A DNA stretch of 64,000 nucleotides from Cryomorphaceae bacterium BACL7 MAG-120322-bin74 (GCA_001438205.1 LICG01000002.1:1-64000), one strand, 5' to 3'; shown: positions 25,333 to 34,278, numbered from the stretch's first letter. Notes: generated from the sequence alone by a model not told the origin. Numbers and translations: made by a program.

Positions 25333-26388
25333 ATGAAAATGAAGCTCTCCCATTTTGCCTATGATTTGCCAGAGGCGCAAATCGCGCAATACCCCACCGA
25401 TTACCGTGATGATGCGCGCATGATGGTGGTCCACCGCGCGACCGGAAAAATTGAACATAAGCACTTTAGGGACATCCTCGATTACTTCAGCGAAGGGGAT
25501 TTGATGGTCATGAACAATACCAAGGTTTTTCCTGCCCGCATGTGGGGAAACAAAGAAAAAACCGGTGCATTGATCGAGGTCTTTTTGTTGCGTGAACTTA
25601 ACGCAGAGAGCCGTCTATGGGATGTTTTGGTGGATCCTGCCCGTAAGATTCGGATTGGCAATAAATTATATTTTGGTGATGATGACAGCCTAGTGGCTGA
25701 GGTTATTGACAATACGACCTCACGCGGTCGCACCTTGCGCTTTTTGTACGATGGTAGCTATGAAGAGTTCCGTCAGAAATTAAAAGAAATGGGAGAAACC
25801 CCATTGCCAAACTATGTGCAACGTCCGTTGGAGCCAGAAGATGCAGAACGCTATCAGAGCATCTTTGCCAAGGTAGAAGGCGCTGTAGCTGCGCCTGTTG
25901 CGTCACTGCACTTTAGCAAACACTTGCTCAAGCGCATGGAAATTAAAGGCATTGAAACGACTGAAATAACCATGCACGTGGGCCTTGGCACCTTCCGACT
26001 AGTGGAGGTAGAAGATTTGTCCAAACATAAAATGGAATCCGAGCAGTTCTGGCTCTATCAAGACACGGCTGAAAAAATCAACGCTGCCAAAGCAAATAAA
26101 AAGCGCGTTGTGGCAGTGGGCACCTCGGTAATCCGTTCCATGGAGAGCTCAACCATCACAGACAATCGTGTTAAGCCGACAGAGGGTTGGACCAGTAAGT
26201 TTTTGTTCCCTCCCTATGAGTTTACGACTGCGGATGCCTTAATTACAAATTTCCACGGTCCACAAAGCACCATGCTTATGTTGACCAGCGCTTTTGCGGG
26301 GCATGATTTGACAATGGACATCTACAAAATTGCAGTCAAAGAGGGCTATCGTTTCCTATGCTACGGTGATGCCTTGTTAATTATCTAA
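25333..26388 (+). CDS. queA: S-adenosylmethionine:tRNA ribosyltransferase-isomerase QueA
   Basis: A 351-residue enzyme that moves the ribosyl part of AdoMet onto preQ1 in tRNA, giving epoxyqueuosine. Family blocks are [14 protein letters not shown] near the start, [18 protein letters not shown] (about 56-73), [31 protein letters not shown] and [14 protein letters not shown]. It ends with the conserved [14 protein letters not shown] and [13 protein letters not shown] chose ATG 25333 (MKMKLSHF) over an in-frame TTG three codons upstream because the promoter element overlaps the latter. The last step of this pathway (queG) is also in the window at 52,117. Confidence 0.97.
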   Translation: MKMKLSHFAYDLPEAQIAQYPTDYRDDARMMVVHRATGKIEHKHFRDILDYFSEGDLMVMNNTKVFPARMWGNKEKTGALIEVFLLRELNAESRLWDVLVDPARKIRIGNKLYFGDDDSLVAEVIDNTTSRGRTLRFLYDGSYEEFRQKLKEMGETPLPNYVQRPLEPEDAERYQSIFAKVEGAVAAPVASLHFSKHLLKRMEIKGIETTEITMHVGLGTFRLVEVEDLSKHKMESEQFWLYQDTAEKINAAKANKKRVVAVGTSVIRSMESSTITDNRVKPTEGWTSKFLFPPYEFTTADALITNFHGPQSTMLMLTSAFAGHDLTMDIYKIAVKEGYRFLCYGDALLII

Positions 26389-26428
26389 TGGAATAGATTT
26401 GACCCCCTAGGTCAGATGACACAAAAAT

Positions 26429-26460
26429 AAAAAAGCCCGGAGGTATGTCCGGGCTTTTTT
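26429..26460. terminator. Bidirectional intrinsic terminator between queA and the convergent barrel gene
   Basis: The stem is agcccgga (26434-26441) with tccgggct (26448-26455) around a 6-base loop. It is flanked by an A-run on the left (26429-26434) and a T-run on the right (26455-26460), so it can stop transcription from both sides. Confidence 0.92.
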
Positions 26461-26490
26461 ATGAGCAATAGCGTCAGATGTCTGCACATG

Positions 26491-27294
26491 TTAACGGCGG
26501 CGGCGGCGGCGTTTTTTTGACTTCTTTTTGGTCGGGGTTGCGCTAGGCTTTTGGGTAATAGCGCTCTGGAAGATACTGCTTCCAAATAAGTAACTTAGCT
26601 TAAAGCCGAGTAAGCCGCCAAGGGTAGGGTAGCGGTCATTTTGAATACTAAAATCAGCCACAACATCCCCAGACAAAGGATCAATATATTGGGTAATGGT
26701 AGGGCGATCCCAGTTGATGTGACGTTGGGCTATACCCGCATAAACATCTAACATAATTTGGTCTGATGGACGTCCTTGAAAGCCAAAAACGAGGCCAATA
26801 TCCGTAAAACGTTTTGTGGCTCTCCCTGTGGCACCATTGACATCATATCCTTTGGAGTATGGGCGATAATGATAATCAAAGCCCAGGTAATAGCCGTCAT
26901 TAAAAGCATTGCCCTCTGGGAAAACTTTAAAGGACGCGTAGTGACTTAGGTTGAGCAGACTTCTCTCGGCCATATCATAGAAGTCTTCATTGCCATAGAT
27001 CAATTCATCAAGGGAATTGTTCGTGGTAATCCCTAGCCCAGCCTCAAGGCTTAGGTAATCATTGAACTTCATTTCGTAGCCCAGGGGCATCTCGCCAATG
27101 AAAAAAGGCAAGAAATTGTACTTTAATGCATGCGAATAGGAGGCATTGGTACTGATTTTGTTAGTTGAAGAGGTGTAGACCTCACCCGTCTCCACGTTGC
27201 GTTTCTTCACCACGACGGTTTGCCCAAAGGCAGTTCCAGTGCCCACTAAGGCCATGGAGCAAAAGCAAAAAAAGGAAAGTCGTACTGTCTTCAT
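26491..27294 (-). CDS. Outer-membrane beta-barrel protein with an Arg/Lys-rich C-terminal tail
   Basis: From the ATG at 27294 (MKTVRLSFFCFCSMALV) this is a 267-residue protein with a signal peptide cut near TAFGQ. The body is a run of amphipathic strands (HALKYNFLPFFIGEMPLGYE, YLSLEAGLGITT, YYLGFDYHYRPYSKG, TDIGLVFGFQGRP, GLLGFKLSYLFG), typical of small outer-membrane barrels of about eight strands. After what looks like the last strand come about 20 more residues ending KKKSKKRRRRRR. The six Arg codons come from a CGG-type trinucleotide repeat. A polycationic end after the last strand is unusual, since the C-terminal residue normally forms the assembly signal. The function is unknown. Confidence 0.65.
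   Translation of the reverse strand: MKTVRLSFFCFCSMALVGTGTAFGQTVVVKKRNVETGEVYTSSTNKISTNASYSHALKYNFLPFFIGEMPLGYEMKFNDYLSLEAGLGITTNNSLDELIYGNEDFYDMAERSLLNLSHYASFKVFPEGNAFNDGYYLGFDYHYRPYSKGYDVNGATGRATKRFTDIGLVFGFQGRPSDQIMLDVYAGIAQRHINWDRPTITQYIDPLSGDVVADFSIQNDRYPTLGGLLGFKLSYLFGSSIFQSAITQKPSATPTKKKSKKRRRRRR
26495..26511. repeat. CGG trinucleotide repeat coding for a poly-Arg tail
   Basis: Five CGG units plus two bases lie at the very end of the barrel gene and encode consecutive Arg residues on the minus strand. Simple repeats of this kind can change length by slippage and so vary the tail. Confidence 0.9.
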
Positions 27295-27336
27295 GAATGC
27301 ATCGTTTCTTTGCAAATATTCCAAAACCCTGCCACA

Positions 27337-28902
27337 ATGCGTTCATTTCGGTACATATTTCTTTTTTTTCTGACGACAAGTACGGCAATATGGGCACAGT
27401 TACCCTCATATGAATTGCAATGGGGAAGTCCCTATCGATACCGCGAGGTCTATACCCAAGACATTTTGGACATGGACAGCACAAGTTTCTACACCGTAGG
27501 CAGCCACTACGCTATCCTCTCTACAAATCGATGGTTTTTTGCCAAATATGACCGAGCATCCGCACGTCAAATGTGGCAGTCTGAAATGGATCAGATCATC
27601 TATAAAGGCGATCGGACAGAACTTATTTCGACCCATATCGTCGAAGGAGAATTCTATATTTTTTTACAAGCATACAACCGACAATCGGATGAAAAGATCT
27701 TGCTTTTACAAATTCTTGATGCCAATGGAGACCCAAAAGAGCTGAAAGTGGTCGAAAAACTGGAGGCAAATCGAAAATACAAGGGCAGCTTTAAGATTTC
27801 TTTTTCGCAGGATCAAAGGACCTTCATGATTTTTTCAAATCCCGATTATAGCATTCGAGACAACGAAAAGTTCTCTGTGTCCGTGTATAACATCGACCTT
27901 ACCCTCAAATGGGCAAAAGATATTGAGCTGGATGTATTGGACCGCTACTTCAGTTTGTACCGTTCAGATGTCACGAACCATGGGGATGTCTTCTTTATGG
28001 GCAAAAAAACGCCCGAAAGAAATAAAGGCGAACGTTGGGTATGGGGCCAATCCAACGAAGAATTCATGGCGTACCGCATGAGCGGGTCCAGTGATGAAGT
28101 GGTCCAAATGGATCTTGGGTTGCAAAATGTATTTGTGACCAACATGGGGATGGAGCTTGACTTTGGCCATAACACGATGGCTATTGCCGGATTTTACTCC
28201 GAACAGGGGTTTAATCGGGCTTCTATGAAGGGGATGTTTTACATCACGTTAGATCAGGCGTCAGCCAATGTAACCTCGACCCATCTATCCCCCTTCTCGG
28301 CAGCATTTTTAGATGAATTCATGAGTACGGGTAGGGCGCAACGTGGGGCAGAAATTCGGGAAGACTTTGTCTTCCGGCAGTTTTTGCATCGACCTGACGG
28401 AGGCGCCTTCGTCGTGGCGGAGGACTATGAAATGCAAGTAGTGACAACTCAAACAAGAAATGGACAGGTCACCAACTACTATTACTACTACAATGACATC
28501 ATTGCATTCGGCATTTCTGACACAGGGGAAATTGAATGGTCCGGCCATGTTCCTAAACGTCAGTTCTCAAAAAATGATGGTGGACGCGCTTCAGGTTATT
28601 TGCCTGTGGTGGATGGCAAGCAGCTCCATCTGATTTTTAATGACCATCGTGCGAATACCAAAAAATTTGGTGTGCGCCGGCCGAACATTATGCGCAACGC
28701 GAACACGTCCCAAGTCGTGGCCGTCACGATTACTGCGGAGGCAGAAATGCTCTACACCCCCCTCTATATGAATGCCAAAGAAAAAGTTCTCACATTACCA
28801 AAACGAAGCGCCAGCAATGAGCGCATTCAGGGCGAAGCAGTTTTGTATTCTTTCCGAAAAAACAAGGTCCAATTCGGCTCTTTATTACGCCAGCACCCAT
28901 GA
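27337..28902 (+). CDS. Exported protein of unknown function
   Basis: From the ATG at 27337 (MRSFRYIFLFFLTTSTAIWAQ) this is a 521-residue protein with a signal peptide. I do not recognise the family. The sequence is rich in beta strands with repeated blocks of similar style (SFYTVGSHYAILSTNRWFFA, EFYIFLQAYNRQSDEKILLL, TFMIFSNPDYS), which resembles a beta-propeller-like or other repeat fold; this is a guess. There is no lipobox, no type IX sorting tail and no clear membrane segment after the signal, so a periplasmic location is likely. It is divergent from the barrel gene (42 bases between start codons), and its stop overlaps the rlmN ATG (ATGA), so the two are translated together. Confidence 0.75.
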   Translation: MRSFRYIFLFFLTTSTAIWAQLPSYELQWGSPYRYREVYTQDILDMDSTSFYTVGSHYAILSTNRWFFAKYDRASARQMWQSEMDQIIYKGDRTELISTHIVEGEFYIFLQAYNRQSDEKILLLQILDANGDPKELKVVEKLEANRKYKGSFKISFSQDQRTFMIFSNPDYSIRDNEKFSVSVYNIDLTLKWAKDIELDVLDRYFSLYRSDVTNHGDVFFMGKKTPERNKGERWVWGQSNEEFMAYRMSGSSDEVVQMDLGLQNVFVTNMGMELDFGHNTMAIAGFYSEQGFNRASMKGMFYITLDQASANVTSTHLSPFSAAFLDEFMSTGRAQRGAEIREDFVFRQFLHRPDGGAFVVAEDYEMQVVTTQTRNGQVTNYYYYYNDIIAFGISDTGEIEWSGHVPKRQFSKNDGGRASGYLPVVDGKQLHLIFNDHRANTKKFGVRRPNIMRNANTSQVVAVTITAEAEMLYTPLYMNAKEKVLTLPKRSASNERIQGEAVLYSFRKNKVQFGSLLRQHP

Positions 28903-29981
28903 GTGAACAAGTGGATATTCGGACCTTATCGAAGGAAGGCCTTCAGTCTCTTTTAGCAAGCTGGGGAGAACCGGCCTACCGCGCTACTCAAGTGTATGAC
29001 TGGATTTGGGCAAAAGGCGTGCACCAGTTTTCGGACATGCGCAACCTCCCCAAAACCTTGCTTACGCGGATGGAAGCGGAGTGCATCATTCATCCGGTAG
29101 AGGTCACCCATGTCCAGCATTCAGAGGATGGAACCATTAAAAACGCGGTCAAGTTGCCGGATGGACTAATCGTCGAATCCGTGCTGATTCCTACAGAAAA
29201 GCGCATCACCGCTTGTGTGAGTTCTCAGGTGGGCTGTAGTCTGAACTGCGCTTTTTGTGCTACAGCGCGTTTAAAACGCATGCGGAACTTGGCGCCGGAT
29301 GAAATCTATGATCAAGTTCGGGCCATTCACCAACAGGGTCTAGAACACTTTGGCCGCCCCTTGACCAATATTGTCTTCATGGGAATGGGTGAGCCTTTGA
29401 TGAATTATAATAATGTGCTCACGGCCATTGAAAAGATCACCCAGCCCGAAGGATTGGGATTGTCGCCAAAGCGCATTACCCTATCGACCGTGGGCTTGCC
29501 CAAGATGATCAAAAAGCTCGCAGATGATGGCGTCAAATTTAATCTGGCGGTCAGCTTGCATTCTGCACGCGACAGTGTGCGATCTAAGATCATGCCTATC
29601 AATGATGCTGCACCCATTGCAGAATTGCGCGATTCCTTGGATTATTGGTATAAGGCCACCAAGCGTCGCATCACCTTTGAATATGTCGTGTGGAAAGGAA
29701 TCAACGACGCAAAGGAAGACATCCAAGCGTTGGTGGGATTGTGTAAGCGTATTCCTTGCAAAGTCAATTTGATCGAGTACAACGCCATTGGCGACCCCAA
29801 CTTTCAACAAGCAGATCCCGAAGTCATTGAAGCCTATGTGGAAGCCCTGACGCGCATCGGCGTGACCGCTAAAGTGCGCCATTCAAGAGGAAAGGACATT
29901 GATGCCGCCTGTGGTCAATTAGCGAATAAAACATCGCCTGAAGCATTAGAAAGTACAGATTCGGAAGCGAACCTGCTATAA
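28899..29981 (+). CDS. rlmN: 23S rRNA (adenine(2503)-C2)-methyltransferase RlmN
   Basis: A 360-residue radical AdoMet enzyme that methylates A2503 of 23S rRNA and A37 of some tRNAs. The cluster motif CSLNCAFC (about 112-119) is intact, preceded by ACVSSQVG and followed by ATARLKRMRNL. NIVFMGMGEPLMNYNNV, ITLSTVGLPKMIKKL and LAVSLHSARDSVR are characteristic blocks. A C-terminal Cys in DAACGQLANK should be the methyl-carrying or resolving residue. The enzyme is soluble and of normal length. It is translationally coupled to the unknown exported protein upstream, an odd partner. Confidence 0.97.
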   Translation: MSEQVDIRTLSKEGLQSLLASWGEPAYRATQVYDWIWAKGVHQFSDMRNLPKTLLTRMEAECIIHPVEVTHVQHSEDGTIKNAVKLPDGLIVESVLIPTEKRITACVSSQVGCSLNCAFCATARLKRMRNLAPDEIYDQVRAIHQQGLEHFGRPLTNIVFMGMGEPLMNYNNVLTAIEKITQPEGLGLSPKRITLSTVGLPKMIKKLADDGVKFNLAVSLHSARDSVRSKIMPINDAAPIAELRDSLDYWYKATKRRITFEYVVWKGINDAKEDIQALVGLCKRIPCKVNLIEYNAIGDPNFQQADPEVIEAYVEALTRIGVTAKVRHSRGKDIDAACGQLANKTSPEALESTDSEANLL

Positions 29982-30010
29982 AAGGAACCCCCACTCCGGC
30001 AAAGCCGCCG

Positions 30011-30018
30011 TAATTTTG
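30011..30018 (+). promoter_or_regulatory. mrp operon -7 promoter element, leaderless arrangement
   Basis: TAATTTTG matches TAnnTTTG exactly and is followed by 6 bases before the ATG at 30025. No strong -33 is seen in the GC-rich bases upstream. It lies 29 bases after the rlmN stop. Confidence 0.55.
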
Positions 30019-30024
30019 TCATCT

Positions 30025-31164
30025 ATGGTTACACGTAAACAAGTAGAGGAATCCCTTTCAGCCGTTGCCAACGCATCAGGCAAGGGATTGTTGATGGCTT
30101 CAGAAGGGCTGCGCAATGTCCAAATCATGGGTTCGGAAGTGATACTGGATGTCGTATCAGATAGCCCAGTCTTACACCAAAAGAAAAAATTGGAGGTAGA
30201 AGTGCTCAAGGCCATCCATGCTCGAATAGACCCCAAACTTAAAGTAACCATTCATTTAATTGTGGAGGCCCCCGAGGCCCCTGAAGCTAATTTGCTTCGA
30301 GGCAAGGCAATACCGGGCATTGCCCATGTGGTGGCCATTGCTTCAGGTAAAGGGGGTGTGGGTAAGTCTACCGTGACGGCCAACCTGGCGGTCAGCCTTG
30401 CCGCTATGGGCTTTAGGGTGGGTATCCTCGATGCAGATATATATGGACCCAGTATGCCTCTGATGATGGATGTTGTCAGTGATCGACCTGGTGCCATAGA
30501 AATAGACGGAGTGCGTAAGATGGAGCCAGTGGAATCCTATGGCGTCAAAGTCATGTCCATAGGATTTTTTGCCAATATGGATCAAGCCGTGGTTTGGCGC
30601 GGCCCTATGGCCACCAAGGCCCTCAATCAGATGCTCCAAGAGACCCATTGGGGCGAATTGGATTTTCTCCTCTTGGACTTGCCTCCAGGAACGGGTGATA
30701 TTCACCTGAGCATGGTGCAAGCTTTACCTATCACAGGTGCAGTGGTTGTTTCTACTCCCCAAAAAGTCGCCTTGGCAGATGCCAGAAAGGGGGTGGGCAT
30801 GTTTCAGATGGAGGCCATCCAAGTACCTGTCCTAGGCATAGTCGAAAACATGGCGTATTTCACCCCAGATGAACTTCCAGCGATGAAGTATTATCTCTTT
30901 GGCAAGGAAGGCGCACAGCAGTTAGCCTACCAATTGGAGGTGCCGTTTTTGGGTGAGATTCCTCTGGTACAAAGTATCCGTGAAGCGGGGGATGTGGGCC
31001 ACCCGGCAGCACTTCAGCCGCAAGGGCCTGTTCCTGCCGCTTTTACCTTGGTTGCACAAAACATGGTTCAGTCACTTACGGATCGAGTGGCCAACTTTCC
31101 GCCCACAGAAGCCGTGCGCATCACGACCATGGCGGGATGTAAAACAACTCCCAGAAAGGCATGA
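30025..31164 (+). CDS. mrp: Mrp/NBP35-family iron-sulfur carrier ATPase
   Basis: A 379-residue cytoplasmic P-loop protein thought to load Fe-S clusters onto target enzymes. An N-terminal MIP18/DUF59 domain (1-85) precedes the deviant Walker A ASGKGGVGKSTVTANLA (106-122), with DADIYGPSMPLMM and LLDLPPGTGDIHLSM as the other nucleotide motifs. The CxxC that binds a bridging cluster in many homologues is absent around ENMAYFTPDELPAMKYYLFG, as I expect for Bacteroidota forms. The ATG at 30025 is preferred over a TTG at 30016, which overlaps the promoter element. It heads an operon with a NifU-like carrier and KorAB, so these carriers probably serve the Fe-S oxidoreductase. Confidence 0.92.
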   Translation: MVTRKQVEESLSAVANASGKGLLMASEGLRNVQIMGSEVILDVVSDSPVLHQKKKLEVEVLKAIHARIDPKLKVTIHLIVEAPEAPEANLLRGKAIPGIAHVVAIASGKGGVGKSTVTANLAVSLAAMGFRVGILDADIYGPSMPLMMDVVSDRPGAIEIDGVRKMEPVESYGVKVMSIGFFANMDQAVVWRGPMATKALNQMLQETHWGELDFLLLDLPPGTGDIHLSMVQALPITGAVVVSTPQKVALADARKGVGMFQMEAIQVPVLGIVENMAYFTPDELPAMKYYLFGKEGAQQLAYQLEVPFLGEIPLVQSIREAGDVGHPAALQPQGPVPAAFTLVAQNMVQSLTDRVANFPPTEAVRITTMAGCKTTPRKA

Positions 31165-31397
31165 GCGATCTAGAACACCGCGTTATGCGCGCATTGGATG
31201 AAATTCGCCCTTTCTTACAAAATGATGGAGGAGATATTCAACTCTCCCATATTTCAGACAAGGGGGTAGTAGAAATCACCCTCCTGGGCGCCTGTGCGGG
31301 ATGTTCGGTCAACAAGATGACCCTCAAAAATGGGGTTGAAACCACTATCAAAAAACACGCGCCCGAGATTCACTCCGTGGTGCATAGTCATGGATAA
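31161..31397 (+). CDS. NifU-like C-terminal domain protein, Fe-S scaffold or carrier
   Basis: A 78-residue stand-alone NifU C-terminal (Nfu-type) domain. The cluster-binding CxxC is Cys45 and Cys48 in LLGACAGCSVNKMTLKNGVE. FLQNDGGDIQL near the start is the other hallmark. Such small proteins carry or transfer [4Fe-4S] clusters. It overlaps mrp by four bases and the korA start by eight, a strong sign that the four genes work together. It is not evidence of nitrogen fixation. Confidence 0.93.
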   Translation: MSDLEHRVMRALDEIRPFLQNDGGDIQLSHISDKGVVEITLLGACAGCSVNKMTLKNGVETTIKKHAPEIHSVVHSHG

Positions 31398-33210
31398 TAC
31401 GAGGCAACATCTAGTCGTTCTGCTCGCTGGGGATTCCGGTGACGGGATCCAATTATTGGGGACGCAACTGATTCGTGCCGCGGCACAAAGCGGTCAGGAT
31501 GTTCGGACATTAAGTGATTTCCCGGCAGAGATACGCGCCCCTCAAGGGACGGTATCGGGTGTTTCGGGTTTCCAGTTTCAAATGGCCGCTGAGGCCATCT
31601 TTGATCCAGGAGATGCGGCCGATGTCTTTGTTGCCTTCAATGTGGCGGGGTGGATCAAACACAAGCACAAACTCAAGGCGGGTGGATTGCTCATAGCTTC
31701 AAGCGATGGGTTTGATGCGCGTTCTTTGGCCCTTGCGGGATTGGCTCCTGATGAAGACCCCTTGGAAGAAGCGCGCGCCGATGTTCAGGTCCTGGATATT
31801 GACGTCAAAAAACTCACGTCCGAGGCATTGAAATCCATTGACCTGTCGGGAAAAGAAAAAGCCCGCGCAAAAAACATGACCCTATTGGGCATGCTGACTT
31901 GGCTCTATGGACAAGATGCGGAGGCCATGGAAGTGGATTTACAACGTCAATTTAAGGGAACTGTTGGCGAGGCAAATCGGGCTGCATTTCGCGCGGGGTT
32001 CCATTTAGCAGAAACAGCGGAATGGAGTGCCTACCGTCGCGAGGTCGCAAGTAAGAAAGCCGCACCGGGTACCTACAAAACCTTATCCGGCAGCCAAGGA
32101 ATTGCGCTCGGTATCGCGGCGACTGCACGTCAACTGGGTCGTCAAGTCTTATATGCTGGATATCCCATCACGCCGGCATCCGATATTTTACATGAACTGG
32201 CGCGACTGCGCCCCGAAGGGGTAGTGCCTTTTCAGGCAGAGGATGAAATCGCCTCGATCACGGCAGCGCTGGGCGCCAGCTTTGCCGGAAACCTAGGCAT
32301 CACCGCGTCTTCAGGCCCAGGCATTAGCCTTAAAGGTGAGGGCCTTGGGCTAGCCGTCATGCTCGAACTTCCGTTGGTCGTGATCAATGTGCAGAGGGGC
32401 GGGCCAAGTACAGGTCTACCTACCAAAATGGAGCAGTCAGACTTATTCCAAGCTTTGTATGGTCGGCACGGGGAAGCCCCCATGCCTGTGATGGCCATAA
32501 AGCGCACAGGCGAAGCGATGGAGGACGTATTGCTCGCAGCCAAAATGGCGGTGGAAGCGATGACGCCGGTGATACTGCTTTCAGATGCCTACATCGCCAA
32601 CAGTGCGGAGCCCTTCCGTTTGCCGTCCATAGATACCTTGCCCACCATCGATGCGCCCTCAGGCGCTGCTGATCGGGCGCCTTATGCCCGAGACGCACAG
32701 GGGGTCCGTCCTTGGATTACGCCAGGTACGGCAGCGGGCATGCACCGCATTGGCGGCCTAGAGTCTGAGGCAGATACAGGGCACGTTTCTTATGATGCAA
32801 AAAACCATCAGAACATGGTGGATGCTCGCGCTGACAAAGTCAACCAAGTAACGCGCTTTTACGGCCCACTCAGTGTGGAGGTGGGGGAGCACACCGGAAA
32901 ACTGCTCGTTATCGGCTGGGGTAGCACCTTTGGTGCGCTGCGAACCGCGGTGGAGAAGCTCCACAAAGAGGGCAAGTCCATCACGCATCTGCACCTCAAA
33001 CACCTTTTCCCGTTGCACCCAGACGTGTATGAGTTTATCAAAGGATTTGGGCATACCGTTGTGGTAGAAATGAACCAAGGTCAACTGGTACAGGTATTGC
33101 GCAGTCAGACCCAAGCCCCTATGTCCTTCATTGGACAAACGAGCGGTCAACCTTTTGGTGCAGACTTTCTCTATGCACAGTTGAACACCCTAAGCACCCA
33201 GAAGGCATGA
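31390..33210 (+). CDS. korA: 2-oxoacid:ferredoxin oxidoreductase, fused gamma-alpha subunit
   Basis: From the ATG at 31390 this is a 606-residue subunit. The N-terminal gamma domain (about 1-195) starts LVVLLAGDSGDGIQLLGTQL and contains DFPAEIRAPQGTVSGVSGFQ. The alpha (pyrimidine-binding) domain starts near 215 (GSQGIALGIAATARQLGRQV) with AGYPITPASDILHELA, EDEIASITAALGASFAG and ITASSGPGISLKGEGLGLA. The C-terminal part has VIGWGSTFGALRTAVEKL. With KorB it would decarboxylate 2-oxoglutarate (or another 2-oxoacid) to the acyl-CoA while reducing ferredoxin. The substrate cannot be fixed from sequence; 2-oxoglutarate is usual for this fused type in aerobes. The start overlaps the NifU-like gene by eight bases. 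Confidence 0.92.
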   Translation: MDNTRQHLVVLLAGDSGDGIQLLGTQLIRAAAQSGQDVRTLSDFPAEIRAPQGTVSGVSGFQFQMAAEAIFDPGDAADVFVAFNVAGWIKHKHKLKAGGLLIASSDGFDARSLALAGLAPDEDPLEEARADVQVLDIDVKKLTSEALKSIDLSGKEKARAKNMTLLGMLTWLYGQDAEAMEVDLQRQFKGTVGEANRAAFRAGFHLAETAEWSAYRREVASKKAAPGTYKTLSGSQGIALGIAATARQLGRQVLYAGYPITPASDILHELARLRPEGVVPFQAEDEIASITAALGASFAGNLGITASSGPGISLKGEGLGLAVMLELPLVVINVQRGGPSTGLPTKMEQSDLFQALYGRHGEAPMPVMAIKRTGEAMEDVLLAAKMAVEAMTPVILLSDAYIANSAEPFRLPSIDTLPTIDAPSGAADRAPYARDAQGVRPWITPGTAAGMHRIGGLESEADTGHVSYDAKNHQNMVDARADKVNQVTRFYGPLSVEVGEHTGKLLVIGWGSTFGALRTAVEKLHKEGKSITHLHLKHLFPLHPDVYEFIKGFGHTVVVEMNQGQLVQVLRSQTQAPMSFIGQTSGQPFGADFLYAQLNTLSTQKA

Positions 33211-34169
33211 ACGGAAAAGACTTTCTTTCAGACCAAGAAGTGCGCTGGTGCCCTGGTTGTGGGGACTATTCTGTGTTGAAGCAATTCACAGAAGTATTGG
33301 CCTCCCTTGAAGCAGATCCTGCCAATACGGTCGTGGTTTCGGGGATTGGCTGTTCTAGCCGGCTGCCTTATTACGTCAACACCTACGGGATTCATAGTCT
33401 GCATGGCCGTGCGCCCTCCGTCGCAACGGGAATCAAGTTGGCCAACCCTTCCTTAGATGTGTGGATCATTACCGGCGATGGGGATGCGCTGAGCATTGGG
33501 GGCAACCATTTATTACATGTGCTGCGCCGCAATGTTCAAGTGCCTATTTTGTTATTCAACAATGAAATCTATGGCTTGACCAAAGGCCAGTATTCGCCTA
33601 CGAGCCGCGCCGGGGCATTGTCCAAATCTACTCCTCTAGGGAGCATTGACTATCCCTTGAATCCCCAGACGTTGGCCCTCGGAGCTGGCGCCACTTTTGT
33701 CGCGCGCAGTATGGACCGAAATCCTACCCATCTGCGTCAAATACTGATGCTGGCCAAAAGCCATGAAGGCAGCGCATTGGTAGAGATTTACCAAAATTGC
33801 AACGTCTTCAATGATGGCGTGTTTGAAGCATTTACGGACAAAAAAATGCAAAGCGATCATGCGATTTTCTTGACGCATGGGGAGCCCCTAGTGTTTGGCT
33901 CCCATAGGGACAAAGGGCTCGTCCTTTCGGGTAGTCAAGTCCAGGTGGTCTCTTTGACGGACCGTTCTGCCAGTGAATGCTGGATCCATGATGAAAGAGA
34001 CCCCATGAAGGCCTATGCGCTGGCCCGCATGACCGGTGACCTACGTCCCTTTGGCGTTTTTTATCGCGAGGACCGTTCGGTATTTGAAAAGCAAGTCCAT
34101 AGAGCCTTATCTGAGACCCGCTCTCTAGAGGAGGTTTTGGCCATGGGCCGAACATGGAAAGTGGACTAA
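33207..34169 (+). CDS. korB: 2-oxoacid:ferredoxin oxidoreductase, beta subunit
   Basis: A 320-residue thiamine-diphosphate-binding subunit. It begins with RWCPGCGDYSVLKQF (Cys15 and Cys18), followed by VVSGIGCSSRLPYYVNTYGI with a further Cys, giving the usual ligands for one [4Fe-4S] cluster. GRAPSVATGIKLANP and WIITGDGDALSIGGNHLLH form the diphosphate-binding motif, with LLFNNEIYGLTKGQYSPTS after it. It overlaps korA by four bases (ATGA). No ferredoxin gene is in the operon, so the electron acceptor is encoded elsewhere. A weak hairpin (34196-34209) followed by a T-rich stretch may end the transcript. Confidence 0.94.
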   Translation: MNGKDFLSDQEVRWCPGCGDYSVLKQFTEVLASLEADPANTVVVSGIGCSSRLPYYVNTYGIHSLHGRAPSVATGIKLANPSLDVWIITGDGDALSIGGNHLLHVLRRNVQVPILLFNNEIYGLTKGQYSPTSRAGALSKSTPLGSIDYPLNPQTLALGAGATFVARSMDRNPTHLRQILMLAKSHEGSALVEIYQNCNVFNDGVFEAFTDKKMQSDHAIFLTHGEPLVFGSHRDKGLVLSGSQVQVVSLTDRSASECWIHDERDPMKAYALARMTGDLRPFGVFYREDRSVFEKQVHRALSETRSLEEVLAMGRTWKVD

Positions 34170-34195
34170 ACCGCCCCTTGTCGCCATGTGCCTGT

Positions 34196-34219
34196 AGGCT
34201 CTGTAGCCTTCTATCTTTG
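34196..34219 (+). terminator. Weak hairpin after korB
   Basis: aggct (34196-34200) pairs with agcct (34205-34209) around a 4-base loop, followed by a T-rich stretch. The 5-bp stem is short, so this is only a possible terminator. Confidence 0.3.
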
Positions 34220-34232
34220 AGCCCTACCTTTG
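34212..34232 (+). promoter_or_regulatory. Two tandem TAnnTTTG elements upstream of the YebC-family gene
   Basis: TATCTTTG (34212-34219) and TACCTTTG (34225-34232) both match the -7 consensus, 13 bases apart. The YebC-family ATG is at 34279, so the leader would be about 40 bases, containing an imperfect hairpin (34238-34244 with 34249-34255). The -33 elements are not clear. Confidence 0.45.
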
Positions 34233-34278
34233 TGTAAGGAGGGGACTACCTCTCCCACGTTAAACCATTTCCACTTGT

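Noticed and set aside
31161-31397. NifU-like gene as a sign of nitrogen fixation
   Set aside because: Only the C-terminal carrier domain is present and no nif genes are near; such proteins are general Fe-S carriers.
31390-34169. KorAB as evidence for a reverse TCA cycle
   Set aside because: No ATP-citrate lyase or fumarate reductase gene is visible, and this fused type is common in aerobic Bacteroidota.
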